DNA of 64,000 nt from Pseudomonas mediterranea CFBP 5447. Its GTDB lineage: Bacteria; Pseudomonadota; Gammaproteobacteria; Pseudomonadales; Pseudomonadaceae. Positions 34,309 to 43,912 of this stretch are shown here, in pieces. Position 1 is the first letter of the stretch, and each line of letters starts with the position of its first letter. Position numbers and translations under genes: made by a program. The DNA lies in NCBI RefSeq assembly GCF_000774145.1, contig NZ_KN322986.1, positions 558,001 to 622,000 on the forward strand, given 5' to 3'. Under the pieces are notes generated by a model, which saw only the letters and a list, made by a program, of their open reading frames with translations, was not told where the DNA came from and did not search any database.

Positions 34309-35466
34309 TCAGTTGAACAAGCCGTAGAAGAATAGCCGGATGCTATCCCACATGCGGCGGAAGATACCACCTTCCTCGACCGCGTCCAGCGCGATCAAGT
34401 CGGCGCTGTGCACCACTTTGTCTTCCAGTTTGACTTCAACCTTGCCGATCACGTCGCCCTTGGCGATGGGGGCGGTCAGTTGCGGGTTCAGGGTCATGCT
34501 GGCAGCGAGCTTCTTGAGCTGGCCTTTTGGCAGCGTCATGGTCAGGTCTTCGGCCAGGCCGGCTTTGACCTGGCTGCTGGTGCCTTTCCAGACCTGGGCC
34601 TGGGCCAGTTCGGTGCCCTTCTGGTAGAACGTCTGGGTTTCGAAGAAGCGGAAACCGTAGGTCAGCAGCTTCTGGGTTTCAGCGGCACGGGCCACTTCGC
34701 TGTTGGTGCCGAACACCACGGCGATCAGGCGCATGCCATCACGCACCGCCGAGGACACCATGCAGTAGCCGGCCTCTTCGGTATGGCCGGTCTTCAGGCC
34801 GTCGACGGTCTTGTCGCGCCACAGCAGCAGGTTGCGGTTGGGCTGCTTGATACCGTTCCAGAAGAATTCCTTCTGGGAATAGATGGCGTAGTGCGCCGGG
34901 TCTTCGTGGATGATCGCCCGGGCCAGGACCGCCATGTCGTGCGCCGACGAGTAGTGCTCGGGGTTCGGCAGGCCGGTCGGGTTCATGAAGTGGCTGTTGG
35001 TCATGCCCAGGTCGGCGACCGTCTTGTTCATCATGTCGGCGAACGCGTCTTCACTGCCGGCGATGTGCTCGGCCAGGGCGACGCTGGCATCGTTGCCGGA
35101 CTGGATGATGATGCCGTGCAGCAGGTCGCTGACGGTCACCTGCGAACCGACCTTGATGAACATCCGCGAACCGCCGGTGCGCCAGGCGTTTTCGCTGACG
35201 GTCACCGGATCGTTCTCGCCGATCTGGCCGCGACGGATCTCCAGGGTCGCGATGTAGGCGGTCATCAGCTTGGTCAGGCTGGCCGGTGGCAGGCGCTGGT
35301 CACCGTTGCTCTCGACCAGCACATTGCCGCTGCTGGCGTCCATGAGCACAAAGGCCTTGGCCGCCAATTGTGGAGGCGACGGCATCATCTCGACCGCGAA
35401 CGCGGCAGGTGAAAGAAGCAGCGGGACTAACAGGCAAAGGCGTTTGGCAAAGGTGGTAATGTTCAT
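34309..35466 (-). CDS. dacA: D-alanyl-D-alanine carboxypeptidase (PBP5 type)
   Basis: Removes the terminal D-Ala of pentapeptides; called DacC in P. aeruginosa. 385 aa with a signal peptide (ends AAFA). SxxK is S63-L-T-K66, SxN is SGNDAS, KTG is KTGHTEE. Domain II (beta-rich PBP5_C) is about 280-365, and a C-terminal amphipathic helix (RMWDSIRLFFYGLFN) anchors it in the inner membrane. Downstream of rlpA and mltB on the same strand. Two downstream genes follow its terminator. Confidence 0.96.
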   Translation of the reverse strand: MNITTFAKRLCLLVPLLLSPAAFAVEMMPSPPQLAAKAFVLMDASSGNVLVESNGDQRLPPASLTKLMTAYIATLEIRRGQIGENDPVTVSENAWRTGGSRMFIKVGSQVTVSDLLHGIIIQSGNDASVALAEHIAGSEDAFADMMNKTVADLGMTNSHFMNPTGLPNPEHYSSAHDMAVLARAIIHEDPAHYAIYSQKEFFWNGIKQPNRNLLLWRDKTVDGLKTGHTEEAGYCMVSSAVRDGMRLIAVVFGTNSEVARAAETQKLLTYGFRFFETQTFYQKGTELAQAQVWKGTSSQVKAGLAEDLTMTLPKGQLKKLAASMTLNPQLTAPIAKGDVIGKVEVKLEDKVVHSADLIALDAVEEGGIFRRMWDSIRLFFYGLFN

Positions 35467-35602
35467 CCGTCTCTCGAAATCGCTAATGGACTGCCCGGAG
35501 GCAATACTAAACAGGCAGCCTTCTTGACGGGCCGCCGCGTATTAAGTTGCTCACTCACATCCCTTGCCGGGCTTTTGTTATTCATGGAGCCAACAACCGG
35601 AC

Positions 35603-35627
35603 CCGCTCGAACCGCAAGCGGGCCTTC
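35603..35627 (-). terminator. Hairpin after rlpA, possible terminator
   Basis: On the minus strand GCCCGCTTG-CGGTT-CGAGCGGGT, a stable stem of 8-9 bp just after the rlpA stop. The following bases are only moderately T-rich (CCGGTTGTTGG). Confidence 0.45.
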
Positions 35628-35633
35628 AATCAA

Positions 35634-36659
35634 TCATTCGGCGGTGACCAGGCTCGGCGAACCGAGATTGGCCAGGCGCACGCTGTTCTGCACCTGCTGG
35701 ACTTCACCCGGAGAACCGATCGGCCCCAGGCGCACCCGATGCAGTGTCTGCTGGTTGCGCACGATCGAGCTGATGAACACCGGAGCGCTCACCATCGAGC
35801 TCAGCTTCGACCGGAGCAGTTCGGCAGCGTCCGGGTTGGCGAACGCGCCCACTTGCAGATACTGGCCAGACGCTGTTGCAGAAGCGTTTTTTTTTGCCTC
35901 CAACTGCACTGGCACGACGGCCGCGGCGTGTTGCTGCGGCGGCGGTGTCCATTGTTCGACCGTACCGGTGGACGCCGTCACCGTTGGCGCGGCATTTTGC
36001 GCCACTTTTGGCTCGTTGAGCATCAAAGGCGCCGGACGGCCACGCTGGGCCCACCATTCCTGCGGGTCGATGCCCTCGACCTTGACCCGGGCGGTGCCGA
36101 TTTCAGCGTAACCGAGTTTTTTCGCCGCCGCATACGACAGGTCGATGATACGGTCGGAATAGAACGGCCCACGGTCATTGACCCGCAGGATCACGCTCTT
36201 GTTGTTGTCCAGGTTGGTCACCCGCACGTAACTGGGCAACGGCAAGGTCTTGTGGGCCGCGCTCATGCCGTACAGGTCATACACTTCGCCATTGGCGGTG
36301 TTCTGGCCATGGAACTTGGTGCCGTACCAGGACGCCGTGCCCGAGGCGACGTAGGTCTTGGAGTCGGCCATCGGGAAATAGGTCTTGCCCAGCACGGTAT
36401 ACGGGTTGGCCTTGTAGGGACCGGTGTGCAGGGTCGGGGTGGCGTCGGGAATGCGCGAGACATCCACGTCCCACCACGGCGCGCCGTCCTTGTGGGCACG
36501 GTTGATGTCCAGGCCCGGCATGGCGCGCACGGCGGTGGTGTTTTTCTGGGTCGGTGCGCGACTGGTCGAACAACTGACGACCAACAGCGACAGCGCAGCC
36601 AGTGCCACGAACTTCAAGGGCCTGGCTTTCAGGGGTTGATAGGTAGGCAATGCCTGCAT
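35634..36659 (-). CDS. rlpA: Septal ring lytic transglycosylase RlpA
   Basis: Outer-membrane lipoprotein that cleaves denuded glycan strands at the division site. 341 aa, lipobox VVSCS near residue 30, double-psi beta-barrel (about 100-195) with ASWYGTKFHGQNTANGE, RVNDRGPF and DLSYAAAKKLG. A Pro/Ala-rich linker leads to a C-terminal SPOR domain (about 265-340, GQYLQVGAFANPDAAE) that targets denuded septal peptidoglycan. Start ATG overlaps the mltB stop by one base (TAATG). Confidence 0.95.
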   Translation of the reverse strand: MQALPTYQPLKARPLKFVALAALSLLVVSCSTSRAPTQKNTTAVRAMPGLDINRAHKDGAPWWDVDVSRIPDATPTLHTGPYKANPYTVLGKTYFPMADSKTYVASGTASWYGTKFHGQNTANGEVYDLYGMSAAHKTLPLPSYVRVTNLDNNKSVILRVNDRGPFYSDRIIDLSYAAAKKLGYAEIGTARVKVEGIDPQEWWAQRGRPAPLMLNEPKVAQNAAPTVTASTGTVEQWTPPPQQHAAAVVPVQLEAKKNASATASGQYLQVGAFANPDAAELLRSKLSSMVSAPVFISSIVRNQQTLHRVRLGPIGSPGEVQQVQNSVRLANLGSPSLVTAE

Positions 36660-37666
36660 TATTTGACGCCCCGTGCTTTGACCAGCTCTTCAGACAGTTG
36701 ATGCACAGCCATGGCGTACATCACACTGCGGTTATAACGCGTAATTGCGTAGAAATTCTTCAGGCCCATCCAGTATTCAGGGCCCTGCTCGCCTTCCAGG
36801 CGGATGGCGGTGACGGGCATGTCGTCACGCAGCGCATCATGACTCGACCAGCCCAGCGCCCGCAACTCCCCGACGGTTTTCGTCGGCTCGATGCCCTCGC
36901 TCAGGCCTTCGTCCACCTGCTCGCCGCGCACGTCGGCACGGCTGACCACCGGTTGGCCGGCTTCCCAGCCGTGGCGCTTGAAATAGCTGGCAACACTACC
37001 GATGGCATCGGTCGGGTTGGTCCAGATATTGATGTGGCCATCGCCATCGAAATCCACTGCATAGGCGCGGAAACTGCTGGGCATGAATTGCGGCAGGCCC
37101 ATGGCCCCGGCATAGGAACCCTTGAGGGTCAGCGGATCGACCTGCTCCTCGCGGGCCAGCAAGAGGAACTCACGCAGTTCCTTGCGGAAGAATTCGGCCC
37201 GCGGCGGGTAATCGAAGCCCAGGGTCGACAGCGCGTCGATCACCCGGAAATTGCCGGTGTTGCGGCCAAAGAAGGTCTCGACGCCGATGATGGACACGAT
37301 GACCTGGGCCGGCACGCCATATTCCTGCTCGGCGCGGGCCAGGGCGGCCTCATGCTGGCGCCAGAAGTCCACGCCCCGGGCGACGCGCGCCTCGGTGATG
37401 AACATCGGCCGGTACTCGCTCCACTGCTTGACCCGCTCGGCGGGCCGGGAGATCGCATCGAGGATCGACTGCTTGCGCTCGGCCTCGCGGAACACCCCCA
37501 TCAGTTGCTCACCGGCGAAGCCGTAGTCGCGGGTCATTTCACCGACGAATTCGGCCACCTGGGGCGAGCCTTCGTATTCACCGGCCAAGGCGTGCGATAC
37601 ACCGCCCAGGAAGCCGATCAGGCCGACCCACGCATGTCGCGCCGACCAGCCACGCATTGCTTGCAT
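36659..37666 (-). CDS. mltB: Membrane-bound lytic murein transglycosylase B (SltB1-like)
   Basis: 335 aa with an N-terminal signal sequence (ends SHALA; no clear lipobox, so soluble periplasmic as SltB1). The catalytic Glu is E130 in IIGVETFFG; GAMGLPQFMPSSF and VDFDGDGHINIW complete the site. ATG 37666 is used; GTG 37675 is three codons further out. The frame also stays open deep into rodA, but that is not coding. Second gene after rodA in the elongation cluster, before rlpA. Confidence 0.94.
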   Translation of the reverse strand: MQAMRGWSARHAWVGLIGFLGGVSHALAGEYEGSPQVAEFVGEMTRDYGFAGEQLMGVFREAERKQSILDAISRPAERVKQWSEYRPMFITEARVARGVDFWRQHEAALARAEQEYGVPAQVIVSIIGVETFFGRNTGNFRVIDALSTLGFDYPPRAEFFRKELREFLLLAREEQVDPLTLKGSYAGAMGLPQFMPSSFRAYAVDFDGDGHINIWTNPTDAIGSVASYFKRHGWEAGQPVVSRADVRGEQVDEGLSEGIEPTKTVGELRALGWSSHDALRDDMPVTAIRLEGEQGPEYWMGLKNFYAITRYNRSVMYAMAVHQLSEELVKARGVK

Positions 37667-37683
37667 TGAACTCTTCACCTTAT

Positions 37684-38829
37684 TCAAACCTGCGCGATCC
37701 ACTTGCGGTGGGTATGGATCGACATCAAGACCCCAAACGCTGACAGTAGCGTCACCAGCGAAGTTCCTCCGTAGCTGATGAAGGGCAACGGCACCCCCAC
37801 GACCGGCAACAGGCCACTGACCATACCGATGTTGACGAAAACGTAAACAAAAAACGTCATGGTCAGGCTGCCCGCCAGCAACTTGCCAAACAGGGTCTGG
37901 GCCTGAGCGGTGATGACCAGCCCCCGACCGATCAGCAACAGGTAGATCAGCAGCAGCAGGCAGATCCCCACCAGGCCGAACTCCTCGCCCATCACCGCGA
38001 TGATGAAGTCGGTGTGGCTTTCCGGCAGGAAGTCCAGGTGCGACTGCGTGCCCATCAGCCACCCCTTGCCGAACACCCCGCCGGAGCCGATGGCGGCCTT
38101 GGACTGGATGATGTTCCAGCCGGTGCCCAGCGGATCGCTCTCCGGGTCGAGGAAGGTCAGGATGCGCTGCTTCTGGTAGTCGTGCATCACGAAGTACCAC
38201 ATGGCCACCGACACCGGTACGGCGATGGCAATCACACTGAGGATCCAGCGCCAGCGCAACCCGCCCATGAACAGCACGAAGGCGCCCCCGGCCAGGATCA
38301 GCAATGAAGTGCCAAGGTCCGGCTGGCGCACGATCAGGATGAACGGGATGCCGATCAACATCAGGCTGATGCACACGTGCTTGAGCTGCGGCGGCAAGGT
38401 GCGCTTGGACAGGTACCAGGCGATGGTCGCCGGCATGATGATCTTCAGGAATTCCGACGGCTGGAAGCGGATCACCCCGGGGATGTTGATCCAGCGCGTG
38501 GCCCCCATGGCGTTATGGCCCATCACGTCCACCACCACCAACAGGCTTACGCCGACCACATAGGCCAGCGGCACCCAGCGCGCCATGAAGCGAGGTTCAA
38601 GCTGGGCGATGACGATCATCGACACCAGGCCGATACCGAACGAGGTGGCCTGCTTGGCCAGCAGGTCCCAACTCTTGCCGCTGGCCGAATACAAGACGAA
38701 CAGGCTGCCCGCGGCCAGGATCAGCAGCAGGACCAGCAGCGGGCCATCGATGTGCATGCGCTGCAACAGCGTGGCGCGACGGCGCATCACGTCTTCGCTG
38801 GAGAGGATCCGGTCGAAATTATTCTTCAC
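37684..38829 (-). CDS. rodA: Peptidoglycan glycosyltransferase RodA (SEDS)
   Basis: SEDS-family glycan polymerase of the elongasome. 381 aa with about ten membrane helices. Motifs are QPSEFLKI (SEDS signature), RQPDLGTSLL (catalytic Asp) and PFISYGGTSL. GTG 38829 opens the conserved NNFDRILSSEDV stretch and overlaps the mrdA end by 11 bp, so mrdA and rodA are coupled. The two products work as one complex. Confidence 0.95.
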   Translation of the reverse strand: MKNNFDRILSSEDVMRRRATLLQRMHIDGPLLVLLLILAAGSLFVLYSASGKSWDLLAKQATSFGIGLVSMIVIAQLEPRFMARWVPLAYVVGVSLLVVVDVMGHNAMGATRWINIPGVIRFQPSEFLKIIMPATIAWYLSKRTLPPQLKHVCISLMLIGIPFILIVRQPDLGTSLLILAGGAFVLFMGGLRWRWILSVIAIAVPVSVAMWYFVMHDYQKQRILTFLDPESDPLGTGWNIIQSKAAIGSGGVFGKGWLMGTQSHLDFLPESHTDFIIAVMGEEFGLVGICLLLLIYLLLIGRGLVITAQAQTLFGKLLAGSLTMTFFVYVFVNIGMVSGLLPVVGVPLPFISYGGTSLVTLLSAFGVLMSIHTHRKWIAQV

Positions 38830-40714
38830 GGGCCGTAGCCTCCGCGGTGGTGGGGCTTGCGAATTCGGGCTTGAGCTGGCCGTGCTCGTCCAGCAGCCAG
38901 GCATCCATCACCTGGCGCACCACGGGCGCGGCGACACCGGAGCCGGACTCACCGTTCTCGACCATCACCGAGACAACGATCTTCGGGTTGTCGGCCGGGG
39001 CGAAGCCGACGAACAAGGCGTGGTCGCGGTGGCGCTCCTGAACCTTGGAACGGTCATACTTCTCGCCCTGCTTGATCGCGACCACCTGGGCCGTACCGCT
39101 CTTGCCGGCGATGCGATAAGGCGAGCCGATCGCCGCCTTGCGCGCCGTACCCCGGGCACCGTGCATCACCTGCTGCATGCCGTTGTTGACCTTCTGCCAG
39201 TCCGACGGGTTGTGCAGGACGATGTCCGGCATCGGGTCCGGGTCCACGGGCGGCTGGCCTTCGATGGTCTTGGCCAGGTGCGGGCGATGCCACTTGCCCT
39301 TGCTCGCCACCAGCGCCGTGGCCTGGGCCAGTTGCAAAGGCGTTGCCTGCATGTAGCCCTGGCCGATCCCCAAAATCAGGGTCTCACCGGGGAACCACGC
39401 CTGGCGACGGGTCGCCCGCTTCCATTCCCGGGACGGCATCAGGCCAGGCGATTCCTCGAACATGTCCAGGGAGACTTTCTGGCCGATGCCGAACTTGCCC
39501 AGGTAGGACGACAGCCGATCGATCCCCAGCTTGTGGGCCAGGTCATAGAAGTAGGTGTCGTTGGAACGCATGATTGCCGTTTCCAGGTCCACATAGCCGT
39601 CGCCGGTACGGTTCCAGTTGCGGTATTTGTGGTCATAGTTGGGCAGCATGTAATAGCCGGGGTCGAAGACCCGGCTCGAGGCGGTTACCACGCCAGCGTC
39701 CAGCCCGGCAATCGCCACGGCCGGCTTGATGGTCGAGCCCGGCGGGTAGAGCCCGCGCAGTACACGGTTGAACAGCGGCCGATCGATGGAGTCGCGCAAC
39801 TCGGCATAGGCCTTGAAGCTGATGCCGGTGACAAACAGGTTCGGGTCGAAACTCGGCTGGCTGACCATCGCCAGGACCTCGCCGGTGGCCGGGTCCAGCG
39901 CCACCACGGCGCCCCGGCGTCCGCCCAGGGCCGCTTCGGCGGCTTCCTGCAACTTGATGTCCAAGCTCAGGACAATGTCCTTGCCGGGGATCGGGTCGGT
40001 ACGCTTGAGCACCCGCAACACGCGACCGCGGGCGTTGGTCTCGACTTCTTCGTAACCCACCTGGCCGTGCAGCTCGGGCTCGTAGAAGCGCTCGATGCCG
40101 GTCTTGCCGATGTGGTGAGTGCCGCTGTAGTTGACCGGATCGAGGCTCTTGAGCTCTTTCTCGTTGATCCGCCCCATGTAGCCGACCGAGTGGGCAAAGT
40201 GCGCCCCCTGGGGGTAATGACGGACCAACTGCGCCACCACCTCGACGCCCGGCAGGCGGAACTGGTTCACCGCGATCAGGGCAATCTGCTCTTCGGTCAA
40301 CTCGAACAGGATCGGCACCGGCTCGAACGGCCGACGCCCCTGGCGCATGCGTTTTTCGAAGATGGCCCGGTCCTCGGGCGTCAATTGCAACACTTCGACG
40401 ATGACATCCAGCACCTGCTGCCAGTCGCCGGACCGCTCGCGGGTCATGCTCAGGCTGAAGCTGGGGCGGTTATCAGCCACCACTACGCCATTGCGGTCGA
40501 AGATCAAGCCGCGGGTCGGCGGGATCGGCTGCACATGCACCCGGTTGTTTTCCGACAGGGTCGAGTGGTACTCGTACTGGATCACCTGGAGGAAATAGAG
40601 CCGCGCAATCAGCACACCGATCAGCGTCACCACCGTAATGGCGCCGAACACGACGCGACTGCGCACCAGGCGGGCGTCTTTTTCGTGGTCCTTGATGCGG
40701 ATCGGCTGAGGCAT
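38819..40714 (-). CDS. mrdA: Penicillin-binding protein 2
   Basis: Class B transpeptidase of cell elongation and target of mecillinam. 631 aa: single N-terminal helix (VVFGAITVVTLIGVLIARLYF), PBP dimerisation domain (60-240), transpeptidase domain with S327-T-I-K (PGSTIKP), SND as SxN and KSGTAQ as KTG. I start at ATG 40714 (PQPIRIKDHEKD); the open frame continues upstream into rlmH. It ends overlapping rodA by 11 bp. Called pbpA in P. aeruginosa. Confidence 0.96.
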   Translation of the reverse strand: MPQPIRIKDHEKDARLVRSRVVFGAITVVTLIGVLIARLYFLQVIQYEYHSTLSENNRVHVQPIPPTRGLIFDRNGVVVADNRPSFSLSMTRERSGDWQQVLDVIVEVLQLTPEDRAIFEKRMRQGRRPFEPVPILFELTEEQIALIAVNQFRLPGVEVVAQLVRHYPQGAHFAHSVGYMGRINEKELKSLDPVNYSGTHHIGKTGIERFYEPELHGQVGYEEVETNARGRVLRVLKRTDPIPGKDIVLSLDIKLQEAAEAALGGRRGAVVALDPATGEVLAMVSQPSFDPNLFVTGISFKAYAELRDSIDRPLFNRVLRGLYPPGSTIKPAVAIAGLDAGVVTASSRVFDPGYYMLPNYDHKYRNWNRTGDGYVDLETAIMRSNDTYFYDLAHKLGIDRLSSYLGKFGIGQKVSLDMFEESPGLMPSREWKRATRRQAWFPGETLILGIGQGYMQATPLQLAQATALVASKGKWHRPHLAKTIEGQPPVDPDPMPDIVLHNPSDWQKVNNGMQQVMHGARGTARKAAIGSPYRIAGKSGTAQVVAIKQGEKYDRSKVQERHRDHALFVGFAPADNPKIVVSVMVENGESGSGVAAPVVRQVMDAWLLDEHGQLKPEFASPTTAEATAREE

Positions 40715-40724
40715 GAGGGCAGGA

Positions 40725-41192
40725 TTACTTGTGGTAAGGGTGCCCGGACAGGACTGTCCAGGCACGATACAACTGTTCACCGATCAGGATCCGCACCAGC
40801 GGGTGCGGCAACGTCAGGGGCGACAACGACCAGCGCTGATCGGCCCGGGCACAGACTTCCGGCGCCAGCCCTTCCGGGCCGCCGACCATGAAGTTCACCG
40901 TGCGCGAGTCCAGCCGCCAGCGATCGAGTTCGACCGCCAGTTGCTCGGTGCTCCAGGGCTTGCCGTGGACCTCGAGGGTGACGATGCGCTCGTTCGGCCC
41001 GACCTTGGCCAGCATGGCTTCGCCCTCCTGGCGAATGAAGCGTGCCACGTCGGCGTTCTTCCCACGGGTGTTGAGCGGAATTTCCACCAGTTCCAGGGCC
41101 AGCTCGGAAGGAAGACGCTTGGCATATTCATGCCAGCCTTCTTCCACCCACTTGGGCATGCGGGAACCGACGGCGATCAGGCGCAGTCGCAC
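40725..41192 (-). CDS. rlmH: 23S rRNA (pseudouridine1915-N3) methyltransferase
   Basis: SPOUT methyltransferase that acts on 70S ribosomes in the H69 loop. 155 aa; SAM site in FMVGGPEGLAPEV, and the C-terminal knot LPHPLVRILIGEQLYRAWTVLSGHPYHK closes the protein. GTG 41192 is the start; RLRLIAVGSRMP is the conserved N-terminus. It is 9 bp after rsfS and 11 bp before mrdA. Confidence 0.96.
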   Translation of the reverse strand: MRLRLIAVGSRMPKWVEEGWHEYAKRLPSELALELVEIPLNTRGKNADVARFIRQEGEAMLAKVGPNERIVTLEVHGKPWSTEQLAVELDRWRLDSRTVNFMVGGPEGLAPEVCARADQRWSLSPLTLPHPLVRILIGEQLYRAWTVLSGHPYHK

Positions 41193-41201
41193 AGCGATCC
41201 C

Positions 41202-41696
41202 TTACTGCTGGTCTTTGTTGAGCTTGGTGAAGTGCTCATGGGTGTTTTCAGGGCTGTGGTGACGGGCATCCGCCGCACGGCTCTGCTCGGCACCGGCCCA
41301 CAGGCGCTCCAGGTCGTAGAACTGACGTGCCGAGGCGGTCATCATGTGCACGATGACATCGTCCATATCCAGCAGGACCCAGTCGCTGTCGCCCTTGCCT
41401 TCTTCACCCAGCGGCTTGATACCCTGGGCCTTGACCGCTTCGCGGACCTTGTCCAGCATCGCGCCGATCTGGCGGTTGGAGGTACCGGTGGCGATGATCA
41501 TGAAGTCCGTGATGCTCTGCTTTTCACGAACGTCGATCACCTGGATGTCCTGGGCCTTGACGTCTTCCAGGGCGGCAACGGCCACCTTGACCAGCTCCTC
41601 GCCAGCCAGTACGGCACCGGTATGGGCCTCTACAGGCAGCGGGGCGCTTTTGAAGGTGCCCTTGCGCTTTACTTTGTTTACGTCTTTGTCAGTCAT
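41202..41696 (-). CDS. rsfS: Ribosomal silencing factor RsfS
   Basis: Binds uL14 and blocks subunit joining in starvation. 164 aa, longer than the usual 105-120: about 30 basic residues come before the core (DKDVNKVKRKGTFKSAPLP), and a 20-residue polar tail (ARHHSPENTHEHFTKLNKDQQ) follows it. Core signature is KAQDIQVIDVREKQSITDFMIIATGTSNRQ (about residues 48-78) and WVLLDMDDVIVHMM. ATG 41696. Second of nadD-rsfS-rlmH. Confidence 0.93.
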   Translation of the reverse strand: MTDKDVNKVKRKGTFKSAPLPVEAHTGAVLAGEELVKVAVAALEDVKAQDIQVIDVREKQSITDFMIIATGTSNRQIGAMLDKVREAVKAQGIKPLGEEGKGDSDWVLLDMDDVIVHMMTASARQFYDLERLWAGAEQSRAADARHHSPENTHEHFTKLNKDQQ

Positions 41697-41766
41697 ATAA
41701 AACTCGTTTTGCTCGTATATTCGGGCGCTTCGCTACACGCATTCACGTGCCTTGAAACAGCCTCGT

Positions 41767-42426
41767 TCAGTTCGACGCACGGTACAGCCCGTGCGCATCG
41801 ATGTAGGCCAGGACCGCGTCGGGCACCAGGAAACGTACCGACTTACCGCTGGCCAGCAGTTGACGGATCTGGGTGGCGGATACCGCGAGCGGTGTCTGCC
41901 AGACGAATGCAATCTGTCCGCTCGGCCCCTTGAGGGCCAGCGGGTCGCTCACCGAGCGTGCCGCCAGCAGGTTGCGCAAGGCATCCGGCGGCTCGCTGTC
42001 GGCATCCGGGCGTTGCAACACCAGGATGTGGCAATGCTGGAGTAACTCTTCCCAGCGGTGCCAAGTGGGCAGGCCGCAAAATGCGTCCCAGCCCAGAAGC
42101 AGGAAAACCTGGGCGTCGTCGGGCATTTCGGCACGCATCAGCTCCAGGGTATCAATGGAGTAGGACGGTTTGTCCCGCTGCAATTCACGGGCGTCCACCA
42201 CCAGCGGCGGCACTCCGGCCACCGCGCACTCGACCATCGCCAGACGGTCCTGCGCCGACACCTGCGGCGTATCCCGGTGAGGCGGCCTGGCGTTGGGCGT
42301 CAGGCGTAGCTCATCGAGGCCCAGGGCGTCGGCGACTTCCAGCGCACCGCGCAAATGGCCGATGTGCACCGGGTCGAACGTGCCGCCCAGGATACCGATG
42401 CGCCGGGGCGGGGCTGTGGTCGTCAC
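41767..42426 (-). CDS. nadD: Nicotinate-nucleotide adenylyltransferase
   Basis: Adenylates NaMN to NaAD in NAD synthesis. 219 aa as called. Motifs are GGTFDPVHIGHL (HxGH), RPPHRD and the C-terminal SATQIR (ISxTxxR). The start is uncertain: GTG 42426 gives the normal length, while TTG 42453, two bases after the proA stop and 11 bp after AGGAG, is in frame and has the better site. A still longer reading inside proA is unlikely. Follows proA closely. Confidence 0.92.
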   Translation of the reverse strand: MTTTAPPRRIGILGGTFDPVHIGHLRGALEVADALGLDELRLTPNARPPHRDTPQVSAQDRLAMVECAVAGVPPLVVDARELQRDKPSYSIDTLELMRAEMPDDAQVFLLLGWDAFCGLPTWHRWEELLQHCHILVLQRPDADSEPPDALRNLLAARSVSDPLALKGPSGQIAFVWQTPLAVSATQIRQLLASGKSVRFLVPDAVLAYIDAHGLYRASN

Positions 42427-42454
42427 AGCGGCTGACGGGTCGAGGTCGCCCAAG

Positions 42455-43726
42455 TCAGGCCGGCTCCTGTCCGCGCAACTGGCCATCACCGACTACGATG
42501 TACTTCTCGCAGGTCAGGCCTTCGAGGCCCACCGGGCCGCGGGCGTGCAGCTTATCAGTAGAAATGCCGATCTCGGCGCCCAATCCGTATTCAAAGCCGT
42601 CGGCGAAGCAGGTCGGGGTGTTGATCATCACCGACGCCGAATCCACTTCAGCCACGAAGCGCCGGGTTTCGCCCTGGTGCTCGCTGACAATCGAATCGGT
42701 GTGGTGCGAACCATGACGGTTGATGTGCTCGATGGCCTCATCCAGCCCGTCGACCACGCGGATCGACAGGATCGGCGCCAGGTACTCGGTGTTCCAGTCC
42801 TCTTCGGTGGCTTCTGCCGCCTCGATGATCGCCCGGGTGCGCTCGCAACCCCGCAGTTCGACGCCTTTTTCGCGGAACTGGGCGGCCATCGCCGGCAGGA
42901 ATTCCTGGGCGACGGCCTGGTCCACCAGCAGGGTTTCCATGGCACCGCAGATACCGTAGCGATAGGTCTTGGCGTTGAAGGCAATGCGCTGGGCCTTCGG
43001 CAGCTCGGCGTGGGCGCTGACGTAGACGTGGCAGATACCGTCCAGGTGCTTGATCACCGGTACACGGGCATCGCGGCTGACCCGTTCGATCAGGCCCTTG
43101 CCACCACGCGGCACGATGACATCGACGAACTCGGGCATGCTGATCAGCGCGCCGACAGCGGCGCGGTCGGTGGTTTCCACCACTTGCACCACGGCGGCCG
43201 GCAGATCGGCCTCGGCCAGGCCGCGCTGGATGCAGGCGGCGATGGCACGGTTGGAATGAATCGCCTCGGAACCGCCGCGCAGGATGGTCGCGTTACCGGA
43301 CTTCAGGCACAGGCTCGCGGCGTCGATGGTCACGTTCGGCCGCGACTCGTAGATGATCCCGACCACGCCCAGGGGCACGCGCATCTTGCCGACCTGGATA
43401 CCCGATGGCCGGTAGCTCATGTCGCGGATCGCCCCGACCGGGTCCGGCAGGGCCGCCACCTGACGCAGACCGACGATCATGCCGTCGATGCGCGCCGGGG
43501 TCAGCGCCAGGCGCTCGAGCATGGCCGGCTCGAGGCCATTGGCCCGGCCGGCGGCCAGGTCCAGCTCGTTGGCGGCGGACAACTCGGCGCGAGCGGCGTC
43601 CAGCGCATTGGCGGCGGCTTGCAGGGCGCGGTTTTTCTGCGCGGTGCTGGCACGGCCGATGATGCGCGACGCGTCGCGAGCGGCGCGACCCAGGCGGGTC
43701 ATGTAGTCAAGAACGGACTCAGTCAT
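42455..43726 (-). CDS. proA: Gamma-glutamyl phosphate reductase
   Basis: Reduces gamma-glutamyl phosphate to glutamate semialdehyde in proline synthesis. 423 aa, aldehyde-dehydrogenase-like. The catalytic Cys is in YGICGAMETLLVDQ, and VPLGVVGIIYESRPN and RGGKGLIERV are family motifs. ATG 43726. First gene of proA-nadD-rsfS-rlmH, the usual Pseudomonas order. Confidence 0.97.
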   Translation of the reverse strand: MTESVLDYMTRLGRAARDASRIIGRASTAQKNRALQAAANALDAARAELSAANELDLAAGRANGLEPAMLERLALTPARIDGMIVGLRQVAALPDPVGAIRDMSYRPSGIQVGKMRVPLGVVGIIYESRPNVTIDAASLCLKSGNATILRGGSEAIHSNRAIAACIQRGLAEADLPAAVVQVVETTDRAAVGALISMPEFVDVIVPRGGKGLIERVSRDARVPVIKHLDGICHVYVSAHAELPKAQRIAFNAKTYRYGICGAMETLLVDQAVAQEFLPAMAAQFREKGVELRGCERTRAIIEAAEATEEDWNTEYLAPILSIRVVDGLDEAIEHINRHGSHHTDSIVSEHQGETRRFVAEVDSASVMINTPTCFADGFEYGLGAEIGISTDKLHARGPVGLEGLTCEKYIVVGDGQLRGQEPA

Positions 43727-43912
43727 GGTCTGTGTGGTCTTGGCGAAGAGGAAAGCGGCAGATTATAGCTGTCGTAACCCTCGACTAACAGCATGGACTC
43801 ACAGCGGTGACCGGCGGAAGCACAAAACTGTCAGGAATTTCACCTGTTCAGCGGCGATTAAGATTTCCATTGCTATCATCGCCCTTCCTTTGGCCTCAGT
43901 TCGTCTACTGTC

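Noticed and set aside
38585..40891. 768-codon plus-strand frame over mrdA and rodA
   Set aside because: Shadow of the minus-strand rodA-mrdA genes, low-complexity His/Gln/Arg composition.
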